Shown here: piece after piece, positions 36,398-46,509 of the stretch | Position numbering within the stretch: the first letter of the stretch is position 1 | Layout: each line of letters starts with the position of its first letter | Source of the DNA: Candidozyma auris | Lineage: Eukaryota; Ascomycota; Pichiomycetes; Serinales; Metschnikowiaceae | DNA length: 64,000 nt | Reading direction: 5' to 3' | NCBI RefSeq assembly: GCF_003013715.1 | Contig: NC_072814.1 | Coordinates: 1,612,001 to 1,676,000 of the forward strand | Made by a program: the position numbers and the translations under genes | The notes under the pieces: model-generated | Databases searched by the model: none | What the model was told of the DNA's origin: nothing | Seen by the model: the letters and a program-made list of their open reading frames with translations, nothing else

Positions 36398-37183
36398 ATG
36401 GACAAGAAAGACCTCTTTGTTGCAGAGGATGAGGATGTTTCAGAGTCTCCTGCTCTAGATGAGTACCAGGATACAAACGATGTACCCATGGACGAAGAGG
36501 AAGATGACCCGGTCATTCTGACCATGCCCATCCTTCACGGATCGCTACCACACAGATCATCTCAATCTCTACATGTGCTACAATATGCCAACAGACCGAA
36601 AAGCCGTCCATTCGACCAAGAACCACTCAAGTCCTCTATAAAGATGGGTACTAAAGTACTAGAGGTTAAGGTGCCTATGGACACCAACAAGTTTTATGAT
36701 GAGGGCAGAGCAGAGGAACTTGGGTCACGAGTGACAACCTCCAATTTAAACGGAGTTCTCACGGGCACTGATGGGGGCTTGTATGTGGGGCATATTATTG
36801 AAAGAGACGGTGATCTTCAGATGGTTCTTGTGCCTGTTGACAGTACCGCTCAACTCAAGCCACTGTTTAAGTACATTGACGATTTAGAATCTGCACGCAC
36901 AGCACATACCAGGCAAGAAGTCAACACGCTGGAACCAGCTAAGCAAAATGCAGTGCACGTCTTGCAAACAGCGGCGAAAGCTAGCAATCAATTGCTGTCT
37001 GAAGGTCACGTTGGAGGTTTGGGCTCGTGCTTGAAGCACGTCAAAAAATTTGACGAGGAGCCATGGAATAGATTGAGTTGGAGGTGCACAGACGACTCAT
37101 CGGCTCAAAGACTACTGGAGCATCTCAAGGCGCCCTCACGGGAAGTGATTGAGACATCCACCACGTTTGACGAATTTGCATAA
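36398..37183 (+). CDS. RPC37: RNA polymerase III subunit C37
   Basis: This 261-aa protein has an acidic N-terminus with EEEDDPVI and then SLHVLQYANRP, the strongest Rpc37/RPC5 signature. The triple-barrel dimerisation region follows, with LEVKVPMDTNKFYDE, LNGVLTG and VLVPVDSTAQLKPLFKYIDD. C37 pairs with C53 to form a TFIIF-like heterodimer that acts in Pol III initiation, termination and reinitiation in the nucleus. The length is near Saccharomyces Rpc37 (282 aa). Another 47-codon reading frame lies between this gene and DBP7 but looks like chance. Confidence 0.9.
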   Translation: MDKKDLFVAEDEDVSESPALDEYQDTNDVPMDEEEDDPVILTMPILHGSLPHRSSQSLHVLQYANRPKSRPFDQEPLKSSIKMGTKVLEVKVPMDTNKFYDEGRAEELGSRVTTSNLNGVLTGTDGGLYVGHIIERDGDLQMVLVPVDSTAQLKPLFKYIDDLESARTAHTRQEVNTLEPAKQNAVHVLQTAAKASNQLLSEGHVGGLGSCLKHVKKFDEEPWNRLSWRCTDDSSAQRLLEHLKAPSREVIETSTTFDEFA

Positions 37184-37612
37184 TTTTGTATACTAGAAAG
37201 CTTTTTGATTACGTCGAAGGAGTATCAGTAAGCGATAGATCAACTACCCTTGTAGGCTGAGTTATTCTTCAGTGTTTCGCTATAGTCCTTCTTTGAAGAT
37301 TCTACTGAGTCCATCGACGGTTCACAACTTTATCGTGAAGTTTCGCACCTAGTACAATTTTACTAAATTTCACAACGGCCACAAAATCCAAGTTTAAGAT
37401 AAATAGAACATAAAAGCAAGGCAAAGAATAATTTATAGATAGCTCTTTCATATGTTCAAGAAGTTGTTTCAAATTTCTCAAAATATAGCAGGACTAGTGG
37501 GCACGTCCTTCCGGACTAATTTTGCAGCCAAACGCATCGATCTCATCACTACCACACCTGCAGTCTCTCATCTCAGAAGCTTCATACTACTCTGAAAGAT
37601 AAGGACATAGCC
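37184..37612. promoter_or_regulatory. DBP7 upstream region
   Basis: This 429-bp gap contains an exact TTTTGCAGCCA element at 37520-37530, 83 bp before the DBP7 ATG. A 47-codon frame (about 37452-37595) overlaps the element and is probably not a gene. Confidence 0.5.
37520..37530 (+). promoter_or_regulatory. Exact TTTTGCAGCCA element upstream of DBP7
   Basis: This exact 11-mer is in gene orientation, ending 83 bp upstream of the DBP7 ATG. Confidence 0.55.
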
Positions 37613-39889
37613 ATGAGTGACGATGAATTGATTCTAAATTTTGCTCTGGCCCCTGTATCAGATGCTACCCCTGCACAGCAACCGGCAACCTTTAAGGGTG
37701 GTCGTTGGAAGGATCGCCGAAACGCAAAGTTTAAGCTACAAGGTAGAGAGTGGAAAAAGGCCTCTGGGGTTAACACGATTGACGTTTCAAACAACAAGTT
37801 TGAACGATTACAGAAAGATTACGAGAAAGAGAATGAGAAGAGTAATGACGGCAAAGCTGAAAGATCGATAGAGAACACCAATACCAAAAGAAGAGAGCTT
37901 AGTAAAACCTCTGAGAACCGCGATAATAAACGACAAGCTCCAGAACCCTTAGGGTTGCTGGCGAAGAAAGTCAAGTTCAGCGAAAAATCGGGTGAATTTG
38001 GAGGAAAGAACAATTCATATGTGTCTTCTTTGTTTACATCTAACAAGCAGAGTGAGAAGCTACAAGAGAGCGAGTCTAGCGAAACTACTTATCTACCATC
38101 AAACGCCCCATTGAGCGATGCATCTACTTTTCCCGGTATGGGTTTAAGCGAGAAGCTCTGTGGGCATCTCAAAAACAATATGCGCTTCATTGCTCCGACA
38201 AAAGTTCAACGAGCCGTTGCCCCGCAAATGATAAATACTAATAATGACTTATTCGTCAAGGCCCAAACAGGTTCTGGTAAGACCTTGGCATTCCTTCTTC
38301 CCATGATCCATAGGATGATGTCAGAAAAGACACAAATCAATAGACAAACCGGTCTTTTTGGTATCATCCTAACGCCTACCAGAGAGTTAGCATCCCAAAT
38401 ATACTCGGTACTCGAGACTGTCCTCCGGTGCCACCATCATATTGTTCCTGGTATAGTGGTGGGTGGTGAGAAGAAAAAATCAGAGAAGGCTAGAATTAGA
38501 AAGGGTGTGAATATCTTAGTGGCTACTCCCGGTCGTCTTGCTGACCATTTGGAGAATACGGAGTCGCTTGATGTCTCGGAAAACAGATGGCTCATTCTAG
38601 ATGAAGGTGATAGATTAGTGGAATTGGGATTCCAGGAGACCATTACGAAAATTACTGATCATCTTCAACGTCATTCAAACATAGCGCGTTCACGGAACCA
38701 ATGGCCTATACTCCCAAATCGAATTGTGAACGTACTCTGTTCTGCAACCATGCCAGAGGATGTAAAACAGTTGGGCAACACTGTTTTGAGTGAGCCGCAG
38801 TGGATATCTGTGGACAAAGATGACGAAAAGTATCATGGCGATGCAACAGCCCCAGACCAGCTCGTGCAAAAGGTCATGGTCGTCCCACCTAAGTTAAGAT
38901 TGGTAACCCTTGCTGCAATACTCAAAAGAATAAGTCAAAACTACAGGACTCTGACAAGCAGATCAATGGTATTCTTCTCTTGTTCAGACTCTGTGAATTT
39001 TCATTATGAAGTGTTCACTAGAGGAGGTAAGCCTTGCCATCGAAAAGTTCAGTCGGAGGAAGAGGATTCGGAAGACACCGAGCAGTGCATTCTGACAGCC
39101 CCTCAGATTGACGACGATACGATTGTTTTCCGTTTACATGGGTCCTTATCTCAACAATTGCGTACCTCTACACTTCAGAAATTTGCCAATGAAGGCAATA
39201 CCAATGAGGGTAAACATCTTGTTTTGTTCTGTACTGATGTTGCATCCAGAGGGTTGGATTTGCCCAATATTGCAAATGTGGTAGAGTACGACCCGCCTTT
39301 CACCATTGACGATCACTTGCACAGAATCGGTCGTTCCGCTAGAGTAGGAAATAAGGGTGAGGCATGTCTTTTCTTGCTTCCCGGCGAGGAAGAAGGATAT
39401 GTCGAAGGTAAACTCAGGGTCGTGCATCCCAAGGAAGGAAGCTTAGGTGTTGTCAGTTACGAGACGGTCCTCAAAGACAGCTTCAGTGAGAAGAATATCG
39501 AGACGCCTGCAGTGAAAGGAAAAGCTTCCAAAGACCCCAAAGCAAAAGAAGGCAAGTGGGATATGCATGCTACCACCTGGCACCTTGAAGTAGAAAGATG
39601 GTTATTGGAAGATTCGAAGGCCCTCGAAAGAGCGCTGCATGCATTCACATCACACATTAGAGCCTACGCAACTCACTTGTCTTCCGAAAGGAATTACTTT
39701 AATGTGAAGTTGTTGCACCTAGGCCACTTGGCCAAGAGTTTCGGATTGAGGGAGACTCCTAAGAAACTAGGCAGGACCATGGGAGCATCAGGGTCTGAAT
39801 CGAGCAAGAAAAAGGAAGATCCAAGAAGAAAGATGCTCAGGATGGCCAAGTTGGCCGAAAAGGCGCAAACGGCCGAGTTTAATTACTAA
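37613..39889 (+). CDS. DBP7: DEAD-box ATP-dependent RNA helicase Dbp7
   Basis: This 758-aa protein has the Dbp7-type N-terminus ([15 protein letters not shown]) and a full helicase core. The core shows the Q motif around APTKVQRAV, Walker A AQTGSGKT (about residue 217), PTRELA, TPGR, motif II DEGD, SAT, the ARGLD region (SRGLDLPN) and [10 protein letters not shown]. The C-terminal region has Lys-rich ends. Dbp7 acts in the nucleolus in early 60S assembly. The DEGD form of motif II and the insertion between motifs IV and V ([10 protein letters not shown]) fit this helicase subgroup. The length is close to Saccharomyces Dbp7 (742 aa). The stop lies two bases from the stop of the converging DCS1-like gene, so the 3' UTRs must overlap. 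Confidence 0.92.
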   Translation: MSDDELILNFALAPVSDATPAQQPATFKGGRWKDRRNAKFKLQGREWKKASGVNTIDVSNNKFERLQKDYEKENEKSNDGKAERSIENTNTKRRELSKTSENRDNKRQAPEPLGLLAKKVKFSEKSGEFGGKNNSYVSSLFTSNKQSEKLQESESSETTYLPSNAPLSDASTFPGMGLSEKLCGHLKNNMRFIAPTKVQRAVAPQMINTNNDLFVKAQTGSGKTLAFLLPMIHRMMSEKTQINRQTGLFGIILTPTRELASQIYSVLETVLRCHHHIVPGIVVGGEKKKSEKARIRKGVNILVATPGRLADHLENTESLDVSENRWLILDEGDRLVELGFQETITKITDHLQRHSNIARSRNQWPILPNRIVNVLCSATMPEDVKQLGNTVLSEPQWISVDKDDEKYHGDATAPDQLVQKVMVVPPKLRLVTLAAILKRISQNYRTLTSRSMVFFSCSDSVNFHYEVFTRGGKPCHRKVQSEEEDSEDTEQCILTAPQIDDDTIVFRLHGSLSQQLRTSTLQKFANEGNTNEGKHLVLFCTDVASRGLDLPNIANVVEYDPPFTIDDHLHRIGRSARVGNKGEACLFLLPGEEEGYVEGKLRVVHPKEGSLGVVSYETVLKDSFSEKNIETPAVKGKASKDPKAKEGKWDMHATTWHLEVERWLLEDSKALERALHAFTSHIRAYATHLSSERNYFNVKLLHLGHLAKSFGLRETPKKLGRTMGASGSESSKKKEDPRRKMLRMAKLAEKAQTAEFNY

Positions 39890-39891
39890 AT

Positions 39892-40791
39892 CTAATTATC
39901 ATCAGCATCTTGCATCGCTTTCCAAAGTTTGTGATTCTCTCCAAGAACATAAGTTAATGTGCGCTTCTTGTAGTAGTCCGGAACAAGCTTTAGATTCTCG
40001 ATTACATCATCGAGTAACATGGCCTTGCCAGCGTTTAATCCATCTCCAAGGCCGGGATGCGACAAGCGGACTAGATGAACATGAAAGTGGTAGTATGAAG
40101 GTTGATAGTGGATGAAGATGCGTAGTTCGTCTTCAGGAACATTATATTTTTCTGAGCTCACCCTCTTTGCTTTGTCCTTGAGATTCTCCAAAAATTCTAT
40201 ATGAGTAGAATTGAGGTCACGAACGCTTGAAATGTCTGTGCGTTGAACAATTGCCATCAAGTATAGAGCGTCCATACTGATTCTATCCCACTTCATGTCC
40301 GGAAGAAGCACAAAGCCCTTTACAGGGTCTCTATCGTGGTAGATTACACTCTCAGACTCTTGGCCGTGGAAGAGTATGTTATGAACCCATTGAATTCTCT
40401 CGCCCTTTTGGGTTTCGATAAATGGAGCTACAACCTTTTCGTAAAGCTCGGGAGTTTCTTTCACAACATGGTATTTCTGCGTGGAGAACTTCAAGATGTG
40501 GGTTTCAGTAGCCGGGTAGATCAAGTTGACCTTAGCACCAGGACGTTGCTTGATTTCTTGAGCAAGGTTGGCCAGAGACCAGTAGTAAATGTCATTATTC
40601 TGAATTAGCTCCAAAGTCTCTATGAGCCTGTTGATATCAATCTCATCTGTTACATTGAACGAGGACTTCTCGAACTGGACTATGGCATCCTTCCCGTCAA
40701 TTGAGCCCAAGACAGCAAGCGTTTTCGTTTGTGGATCCGATTTAAGGACTTTTTGAAACTGGAATGATGAAACGAGCTCCTTGATCAGCAT
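39892..40791 (-). CDS. DCS1: Scavenger m7GpppX decapping enzyme (DcpS/Dcs1-like)
   Basis: This 299-aa HIT-family protein has an N-terminal swapped domain (KTLAVLGSIDGKDAIVQFEK, NDIYYWSLA, KVNLIYPAT) and a C-terminal catalytic domain. The catalytic domain carries LPDMKWD, the MAIVQRTDISSVRDL block and the histidine triad in YYHFHVHLVRLSHPGLG (near residue 230). DcpS hydrolyses the cap left after 3'-to-5' mRNA decay. It is shorter than Saccharomyces Dcs1 (350 aa), mainly by lacking an insert after the first 50 residues and part of the C-terminal tail. The catalytic motifs are complete. The assignment to Dcs1 rather than Dcs2 is not resolvable, since most CTG-clade yeasts have a single gene. Confidence 0.88.
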   Translation of the reverse strand: MLIKELVSSFQFQKVLKSDPQTKTLAVLGSIDGKDAIVQFEKSSFNVTDEIDINRLIETLELIQNNDIYYWSLANLAQEIKQRPGAKVNLIYPATETHILKFSTQKYHVVKETPELYEKVVAPFIETQKGERIQWVHNILFHGQESESVIYHDRDPVKGFVLLPDMKWDRISMDALYLMAIVQRTDISSVRDLNSTHIEFLENLKDKAKRVSSEKYNVPEDELRIFIHYQPSYYHFHVHLVRLSHPGLGDGLNAGKAMLLDDVIENLKLVPDYYKKRTLTYVLGENHKLWKAMQDADDN

Positions 40792-41276
40792 CTCTTACTT
40801 CAAATCCTGTGAAGCAGTGATGGATCTTTGCAAAGTGATCGAGTATGGCAGGCGCTTGATATGCGCAGTTCTACTGCAGGATATTAGGTCGATGAAAGAG
40901 GGCACCACACGTATATTGCCCTCGAATATCATTTACTTCAAAAGAGCCTCGCAGCTTCATTAGAAGGTTTCTGAGCTAGATGAGCACTCATACACATCAA
41001 AGGTGAAATTGAAAATGAAGCCAGCTCTTCATTGCGTGAGGCAGCGGCAATTTTTGTTCAGGAATATCAGACACTGTCAGTTATTGAATTACGAATTTGA
41101 GCTTTATCAAGAGATAAAGCAGACAAAGTGAGCAATGTTGATGTCTGTCTATCATGATAGGTTCGTTAACTTTTGGCTTTGAATATGTCAAGTTGCAAGC
41201 AAATCTAAAGGAGACACTGCGAATGGCTGCAAAAAATAAAAGTGTCTCATTTCTATATATAATGTGGGCCAATAGT
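40792..41276. promoter_or_regulatory. DCS1-like upstream region
   Basis: This 485-bp gap contains an exact TTTTGCAGCCA element in DCS1 orientation (41224-41234), 433 bp upstream and close to the 3' end of the next gene. No other gene is supported. Confidence 0.45.
41224..41234 (-). promoter_or_regulatory. Exact TTTTGCAGCCA element
   Basis: TGGCTGCAAAA on plus, 43 bp downstream of the ankyrin/BTB gene stop and 433 bp upstream of DCS1-like. Confidence 0.4.
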
Positions 41277-43166
41277 TTAAGCTTCTAAACCCAATTCGTC
41301 AAGAAGCTGGTCTACTATTGCAACATCATGCTCATAGTCTAGCATCGCTGCTTTGAAAGTCCTATTATCCTCCGGCTCTGCCATATTTGGATTCAAACTA
41401 GCCCCAATGCCTTCCAAGTTAGTGAACTCGTCATAGACCGCAAACTTTTTTGCCAAGTAATACCGCATGTCATCCACCAACTCAATAGTATCAGTGGCTT
41501 GACGCTCTTCAATTCTGTGTGCACTGGCCCGGATGAGGTCTAAAAGTTTTTGACGAAGTGACCAGTCTTCACAAATTGCCTCGATGTTGTGAGCTATCAA
41601 CTTCGTCATATGCTGCTCCAATCTTTCGCTTCGTAAACGCCAAGCGATTTCTATAAGTTCAAAAACATCATAGCCAACAACAGATGGTAATGCCTGAAGC
41701 TTCTTAAAGATGAACTTTTGCACGAAATTAGTGAGGCTTAATTCACTGATAGACTTTAGCCTTTCAATCTGCAATTCGTCTGCCGCTAAAAGTACCTCAA
41801 CAGCGATTTCAGGGTCAATGATAATCGAGTCATTATAGTATAGGAAGCGAAGGATGACCTCGGTGACCTCCTTTCTTGAGGCGCCCATGTATGTGTGGTA
41901 TATGGGTATATCTTCAGGCAGTAACATTGTTCTGTCCACCGCTTTTTCACCAGCAGCTCCAGTACAGTCATCTTCACCAACTAAAGGTAAGTTTGCAGTC
42001 TCTTGTGACCATGAAGGCTCAAACATCGTGAAGTAGAAGTTTGCTCGTATCAACACCGCCCTGTGCACAGGGTAAAAGAGGATCGTATTAGATTCAAAAT
42101 CTAGGGAGCATAAAATAACATCAGGGATAGCAGAACTATCCAAAAGCTTCTTGCGCTTTTCTGCACTCAAGATCTTGGACAAATCGAGCTCTTGGAAGTC
42201 AATTTCTTGCTCGTCTTCTGACTCTTCACCTTCGTTTTGATCATATTTGCACTCTTTGAGATCGACTTCATCAAGAGACTTTACAAAAACATTAGCAAGT
42301 ACATGGCCCTCAAAGAATTCTTTCATGTCTTCTCTTGCTCTCTCAACAAAGCTAAGTTCAGCTTTCTGTCTCAACCTGCTGCCGTTGTCTTGCTTTGCCT
42401 GAAAGTCCATGAGCGAATCCGAAAACTGTTCGAGTCCTAGTTTTTTTGCGAACAAGGGCAATTGTTCAGGAGGCTTCTCCAAAGGTAACTGGTCAGTTCG
42501 GAGGTAAATGTAATCCACTATTGCTTCAAACGCCGCTGCGTCTGTTTGCTCAGGCATTCTGATCACCGAGGACAGATGCCATTGGCCGCCAGGGCAAAGC
42601 TTTCTCAGAAAATAGGGACTTCTTGCCATCAAAAGAAAGCGATTAACGACAAAGACCCGGAGCTTTCTGTCCAGAATATGAGGGAACACAACGGCTAGGT
42701 CTCTACACGCGTGGGGGATCATTGCAGGTAAAAGTAACTTGGAAAGATGCGCCAGGAAGGGCTGATCATCGTCAACCTTCTTGCTGATATTATAACTCAA
42801 AAGAACAATACGAATGTCGTCGTTAAGAGCCCCATAGATACATCTTGCGCCTTGGAAAGTGTCTCTTTCACAGATTGCTCCACGGGCCAATAGCATCTTC
42901 ACAATTTGCAAATGCCCACAGAGAGACGCAAGGATGAGAGGCAGATAGTCCCACTCGTCCACACGGTTGATGTCCAATTGCGGTAATAGCGTCAAGGAGT
43001 CGGCCAAAACAGTATCACCAACTCTGCAAGCCCATAGTAGATCGTTGTAAGCTTTGTCGAGGTCTACGTCGGGACCGGCCGAGCGTGTACCATTTGACAG
43101 AGGCACATTGTCGTAGTTCATGGGCAAATCAATCATAGCTGGGTTATTTAGCGTCTCCAGAGGCAT
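41277..43166 (-). CDS. Ankyrin-repeat and BTB/POZ protein (YIL001W/ABTB1-like)
   Basis: This 629-aa protein has ankyrin repeats near residues 35-115 (LLWACRVGDTVLADSLTLLP, LILASLCGHLQIVKMLLARGA). A first BTB-like domain follows (VNRFLLMARSPYFLRKL, then AFEAIVDYIYLRTDQL), and a second BTB spans about 350-470 (HRAVLIRANFYFTMF, EVILRFLYYND). The C-terminus is BACK-like and helical. This order is that of the conserved ABTB1/YIL001W family, proposed substrate adaptors for Cul3-type ligases in other eukaryotes. The role in yeasts is uncharacterised. An acidic linker (EGEESEDEQEIDF) separates the BTB domains. It is longer than YIL001W (513 aa), mainly through linkers. Confidence 0.8.
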   Translation of the reverse strand: MPLETLNNPAMIDLPMNYDNVPLSNGTRSAGPDVDLDKAYNDLLWACRVGDTVLADSLTLLPQLDINRVDEWDYLPLILASLCGHLQIVKMLLARGAICERDTFQGARCIYGALNDDIRIVLLSYNISKKVDDDQPFLAHLSKLLLPAMIPHACRDLAVVFPHILDRKLRVFVVNRFLLMARSPYFLRKLCPGGQWHLSSVIRMPEQTDAAAFEAIVDYIYLRTDQLPLEKPPEQLPLFAKKLGLEQFSDSLMDFQAKQDNGSRLRQKAELSFVERAREDMKEFFEGHVLANVFVKSLDEVDLKECKYDQNEGEESEDEQEIDFQELDLSKILSAEKRKKLLDSSAIPDVILCSLDFESNTILFYPVHRAVLIRANFYFTMFEPSWSQETANLPLVGEDDCTGAAGEKAVDRTMLLPEDIPIYHTYMGASRKEVTEVILRFLYYNDSIIIDPEIAVEVLLAADELQIERLKSISELSLTNFVQKFIFKKLQALPSVVGYDVFELIEIAWRLRSERLEQHMTKLIAHNIEAICEDWSLRQKLLDLIRASAHRIEERQATDTIELVDDMRYYLAKKFAVYDEFTNLEGIGASLNPNMAEPEDNRTFKAAMLDYEHDVAIVDQLLDELGLEA

Positions 43167-43283
43167 TGCTGGAGATGAAGCAGGTGCATTTGAAGTTTAC
43201 TGGAAGGGTGCGCACTATCAGTTAGAAATTATGCATTAGATCGGAATATACTAAACAGCGATGTTCTATTGAGATTAAAGTAG

Positions 43284-46200
43284 TTAGCGGTTGTGTGGAC
43301 TGATGAAGTACTTGTCAATCATTCTCTTGAACTTCAGCCCTTTTTTCGTCTTGGGCTTGGTATTTTTCTCTTGTTGCGAAGGCACAGACACCTCCGTCAT
43401 ATCTCCCGAGGATTGTGAAGGCTGCTCTTGCTCAATTCTATCAGCAGCGCATTCAGCATCTGGGTTTGTAGCGGTGATATTGGGAACAGCAGAATTCACA
43501 TCTGAGACATTCGCTGCATTAATTCCCTGAATGTTTTCAGAATCGTTCACGACTACCGCAGGTGTTACCACATCAGTGGCAGGAGTCTCATTGTCCCCAG
43601 TCGCTTGCTTATCAGTGTCTGTATCAGCAACATTCTGAGTCTCAGTAGCATGCGTGGTATCCATTGCACCGACACTTGTAGGCATGACATCGTCTGACTT
43701 GTATTCACTAGATGGTGCTGGCACACTGACAGCGGACTTATCTGACGGTATTGTGGCAGTGTCAACAGCATCATCAACAGCAGCAGATTCCATTTTCTTG
43801 GATGAGGGCGATCCAGGGTCTAGAGTTGGATACGCTTTGTCGCTATTTTCTTGCTGGCCCAATACGACTGGGTGCCCATTTTCTCCAGAAACGAGGGTAG
43901 GTAGCTCTTGAGAACCAGGACCCTGTTTCTCGGTCTGCGAAGGAGTCACCAATGTAGTATCTTCTTGAACTTCAGTGGAAGGTCTTTCTGGAACATCAAT
44001 AGATGTAGGAAGGGGTTCCGTGGAGTTGACTTTCACAGCAGACGGCGAGACGACAGGAGCCACCTTGTCCACATCGGAGGACCCAGAAGTTTGTGCAACC
44101 TTAGGAGTTGCTGGCTCATTCATGGTTTCAGGAACTACATTTTCAGCATAAGCCGGTTCCTCCGCTCCATAGTACTCTGGCACATCGATGAAATCATTTG
44201 AGTCGTGGAAATGTTCTTCTTCCCCAGTGATTTGTGTACTTATGGGTGGAGGTTGGTTGACGGTTTCCTTATTGAGAAATTCGGTCATGTTGCTGCCTTC
44301 GGACAATGACCTCATATGCCTCTCTGTAGTATCCGCATTCCTTAAAGGAGATCTAGGTGGAACGGTGATGTCATTGACATCAGTGATGGCGGCTGGCCTT
44401 AAAGGTTCCTTAGGAGCTACTACGTCACCCACGAACGTTTGCACAGGAGCTGTTGGCGATTGAATAGCATTCCCTTGAGCTTGCGTTGGTGTCTCAATGG
44501 TCTGTTGCTTAATCTGCTGATGATCTTTCGATCCAGACGATTGAGCGTCTCGAGTTCCATCTTGATGACCCACAACAGTTTGCTGCTGATGTACTCTCTC
44601 TGAAGATTGGGTAGGATGAGAATCCTCAAAAAGGTCAGGCTCGGGATGAGAGTCTCTCTTCTCATGAATACCTCCATAAGACGAGGATGTAGCAGAGCCC
44701 GAGCTCCCTCTCCTCATTTTCAAGCTGAGAAATGAAAGTGGGTTTTTTGCACCTCTCTTTTGCTTCTTTTGCTCTGACTCCTCCTTTTTACGTTCTTTTT
44801 CTGCTAACTTGAGAAGATCTTGCCTCTTCTTTTCCTCCTCCTTCTGTTGCTTCTTTTCCTCCTTGGCTCTCTCCTTCCTAGAGCTGTGGCCAGGCTCTTC
44901 TTCACCACGAAGCGAATGAATCGCAAACTCCTTGTGGTGGTTCTCGTACACATAGTTCTTACTGACACCACCCTCATCTTTTCCACGCTTATGATCATGC
45001 TTGAGCTTCTTGTCTACCAACTTGTCAAGATTTGCTTGAGGACTTTCCATTTTCGTTTGGGGAGAATCTGGTGGAGTGAGAAACAGTGATTCTTCTCGAG
45101 GAGTTCCGTAGACTCTTTCCATGGCCACCTTCATCGCCTGCTCATACATACTGATGTTCTCCTGCTTCTCTTTCTCCTGCTTAAGCGCTTCAGCACGAGT
45201 CACCTCCGCAAGATTGTGCGAGTTGGCTTCATAGGGAATAGTTTCGACAGTATCCAAGAACTTGATAGAATTACCAGCCGAAGCATTTGAGGCTACTGCG
45301 GTCTTGTGATGATTAGGGTCTTCATGCAGAGGGCGATGAATTGCCTCTTCACCCAGGTTTCGATAACCCTTAGGTAAGCTAGAATCGGCGTGTTGAGGCA
45401 GACTCAATTGAGGAGGTGGAGCTGGCGAATACTTCAAGATAGATTTCAACCTTGGAGAAGCAGAGCTCGAAACAGAGTCTTCGTTGCGCTCTTTACCCGG
45501 ATTTACCGGTGGGGCGGTGTCACTGGTTCTTCGAGGAGGATCAAATGCCGGCCCAAGCGCTGCTTGCGGTTGAACCTGTTGGTGTGGTGGTGCTCTGTCG
45601 TCCATGTTGAGCTTTGGAAGCTGCGAAGGAGGGTGGTCCAAGTATGTGTAGTCGAAATCCTGAAGATCCTCATCAATCTTGTTTAGATTGTAGCTGGGAT
45701 TGGCGTGAGCCATGGTCATGGAATTGTTGCGGAGGGAGTTTGAGCGGGATCCTGATCTGGAGATGTTTCTTGTCGTTGTCTCCACAATGTTGGAGCCGTC
45801 AGGTAGGGTCTTGATGGTTTCAGTAGTGATGGAGCATGTTCTTCCCATAGAATCAAGCACCTTGGTTGTTTTCGTGGTGACAATCACATCCTCTTCGTCG
45901 AAATTTTCGTCTTCTTCGCTCACACCCTGGTGAGCAAGACCAAGCCCTCTTGTAGCCCCTGTGAGAGAGCCCGCTCTATGGGAAAGAGGGCTACTGGTGA
46001 GAGAGTTGGTTCTTGGAAAAGAGGGAGTCCTGTTAGTCAAAGAGCTAGCTCTCTGAGAAGCAGACATTCTCTGTTGAAGAGAGGCCGACCTTGCCGGTGG
46101 AGCACTTCCCCTAAGCGAGTTTGATCTCAACGAGTAGCTGCGATTGGCCAGGGGTCCAGCCTGGTACGAAGGTTTTGGGTTATACGTATAGGAACGCATC

Positions 46201-46509
46201 GAATTCGACCTGTGATTTCCAGCAAGCGAGTTTGCTCTGCCGCTGGCCTGATAGGCCTGGGGAGACGGATTATACGGGCGACTGGTATCGTTGGTCTGGT
46301 TGTTCTTGTTGTGGATCGCCAAAGCTGCCAATGCCGCCAGCGAGGCGTTGGTCATGCTCTGAGAACGAGGCTGTTGGACTGGAGGCGGCGAGTAGGTGTA
46401 TCCATCGGTGTATTTGGCGAAACCCTGGTAATCATTGCGTTTCTGGAGTTAGTATGGGGATAGTAAGGCAATCGAAGGGTAAACATACTTTTCTGGAAAA
46501 TAGGGGCAT
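43284..46509 (-). CDS. SEG1: Eisosome protein Seg1-like (two exons)
   Basis: A 21-nt exon 1 (46509-46489, MPLFSRK) joins exon 2 (46442-43284), giving 1059 aa. The continuous frame alone would start at an internal Met and lose 36 residues including YQGFAKYTDGYTYSPPP. The signature VIVTTKTTKVLDSMGRTCSI, then TTETIKTLPDGSNIVETTT (about residues 188-225), matches the repeat-like block of yeast Seg1/YMR086W. The protein is Ser/Arg/Asn-rich at the N-terminus and has a Lys/Glu-rich coiled coil (about 525-590). It ends in a long acidic Thr/Val-rich region and a basic tail. Seg1 stabilises eisosomes under the plasma membrane and sets their length together with Pil1. Confidence 0.85.
46443..46488 (-). 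other. SEG1 46-bp intron
   Basis: On the minus strand this has donor GTATGT (46488-46483), branch TACTAAC (46454-46448) and acceptor TCCAG ending at 46443. The splice preserves frame. It is among the shortest plausible yeast spliceosomal introns. Confidence 0.85.
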
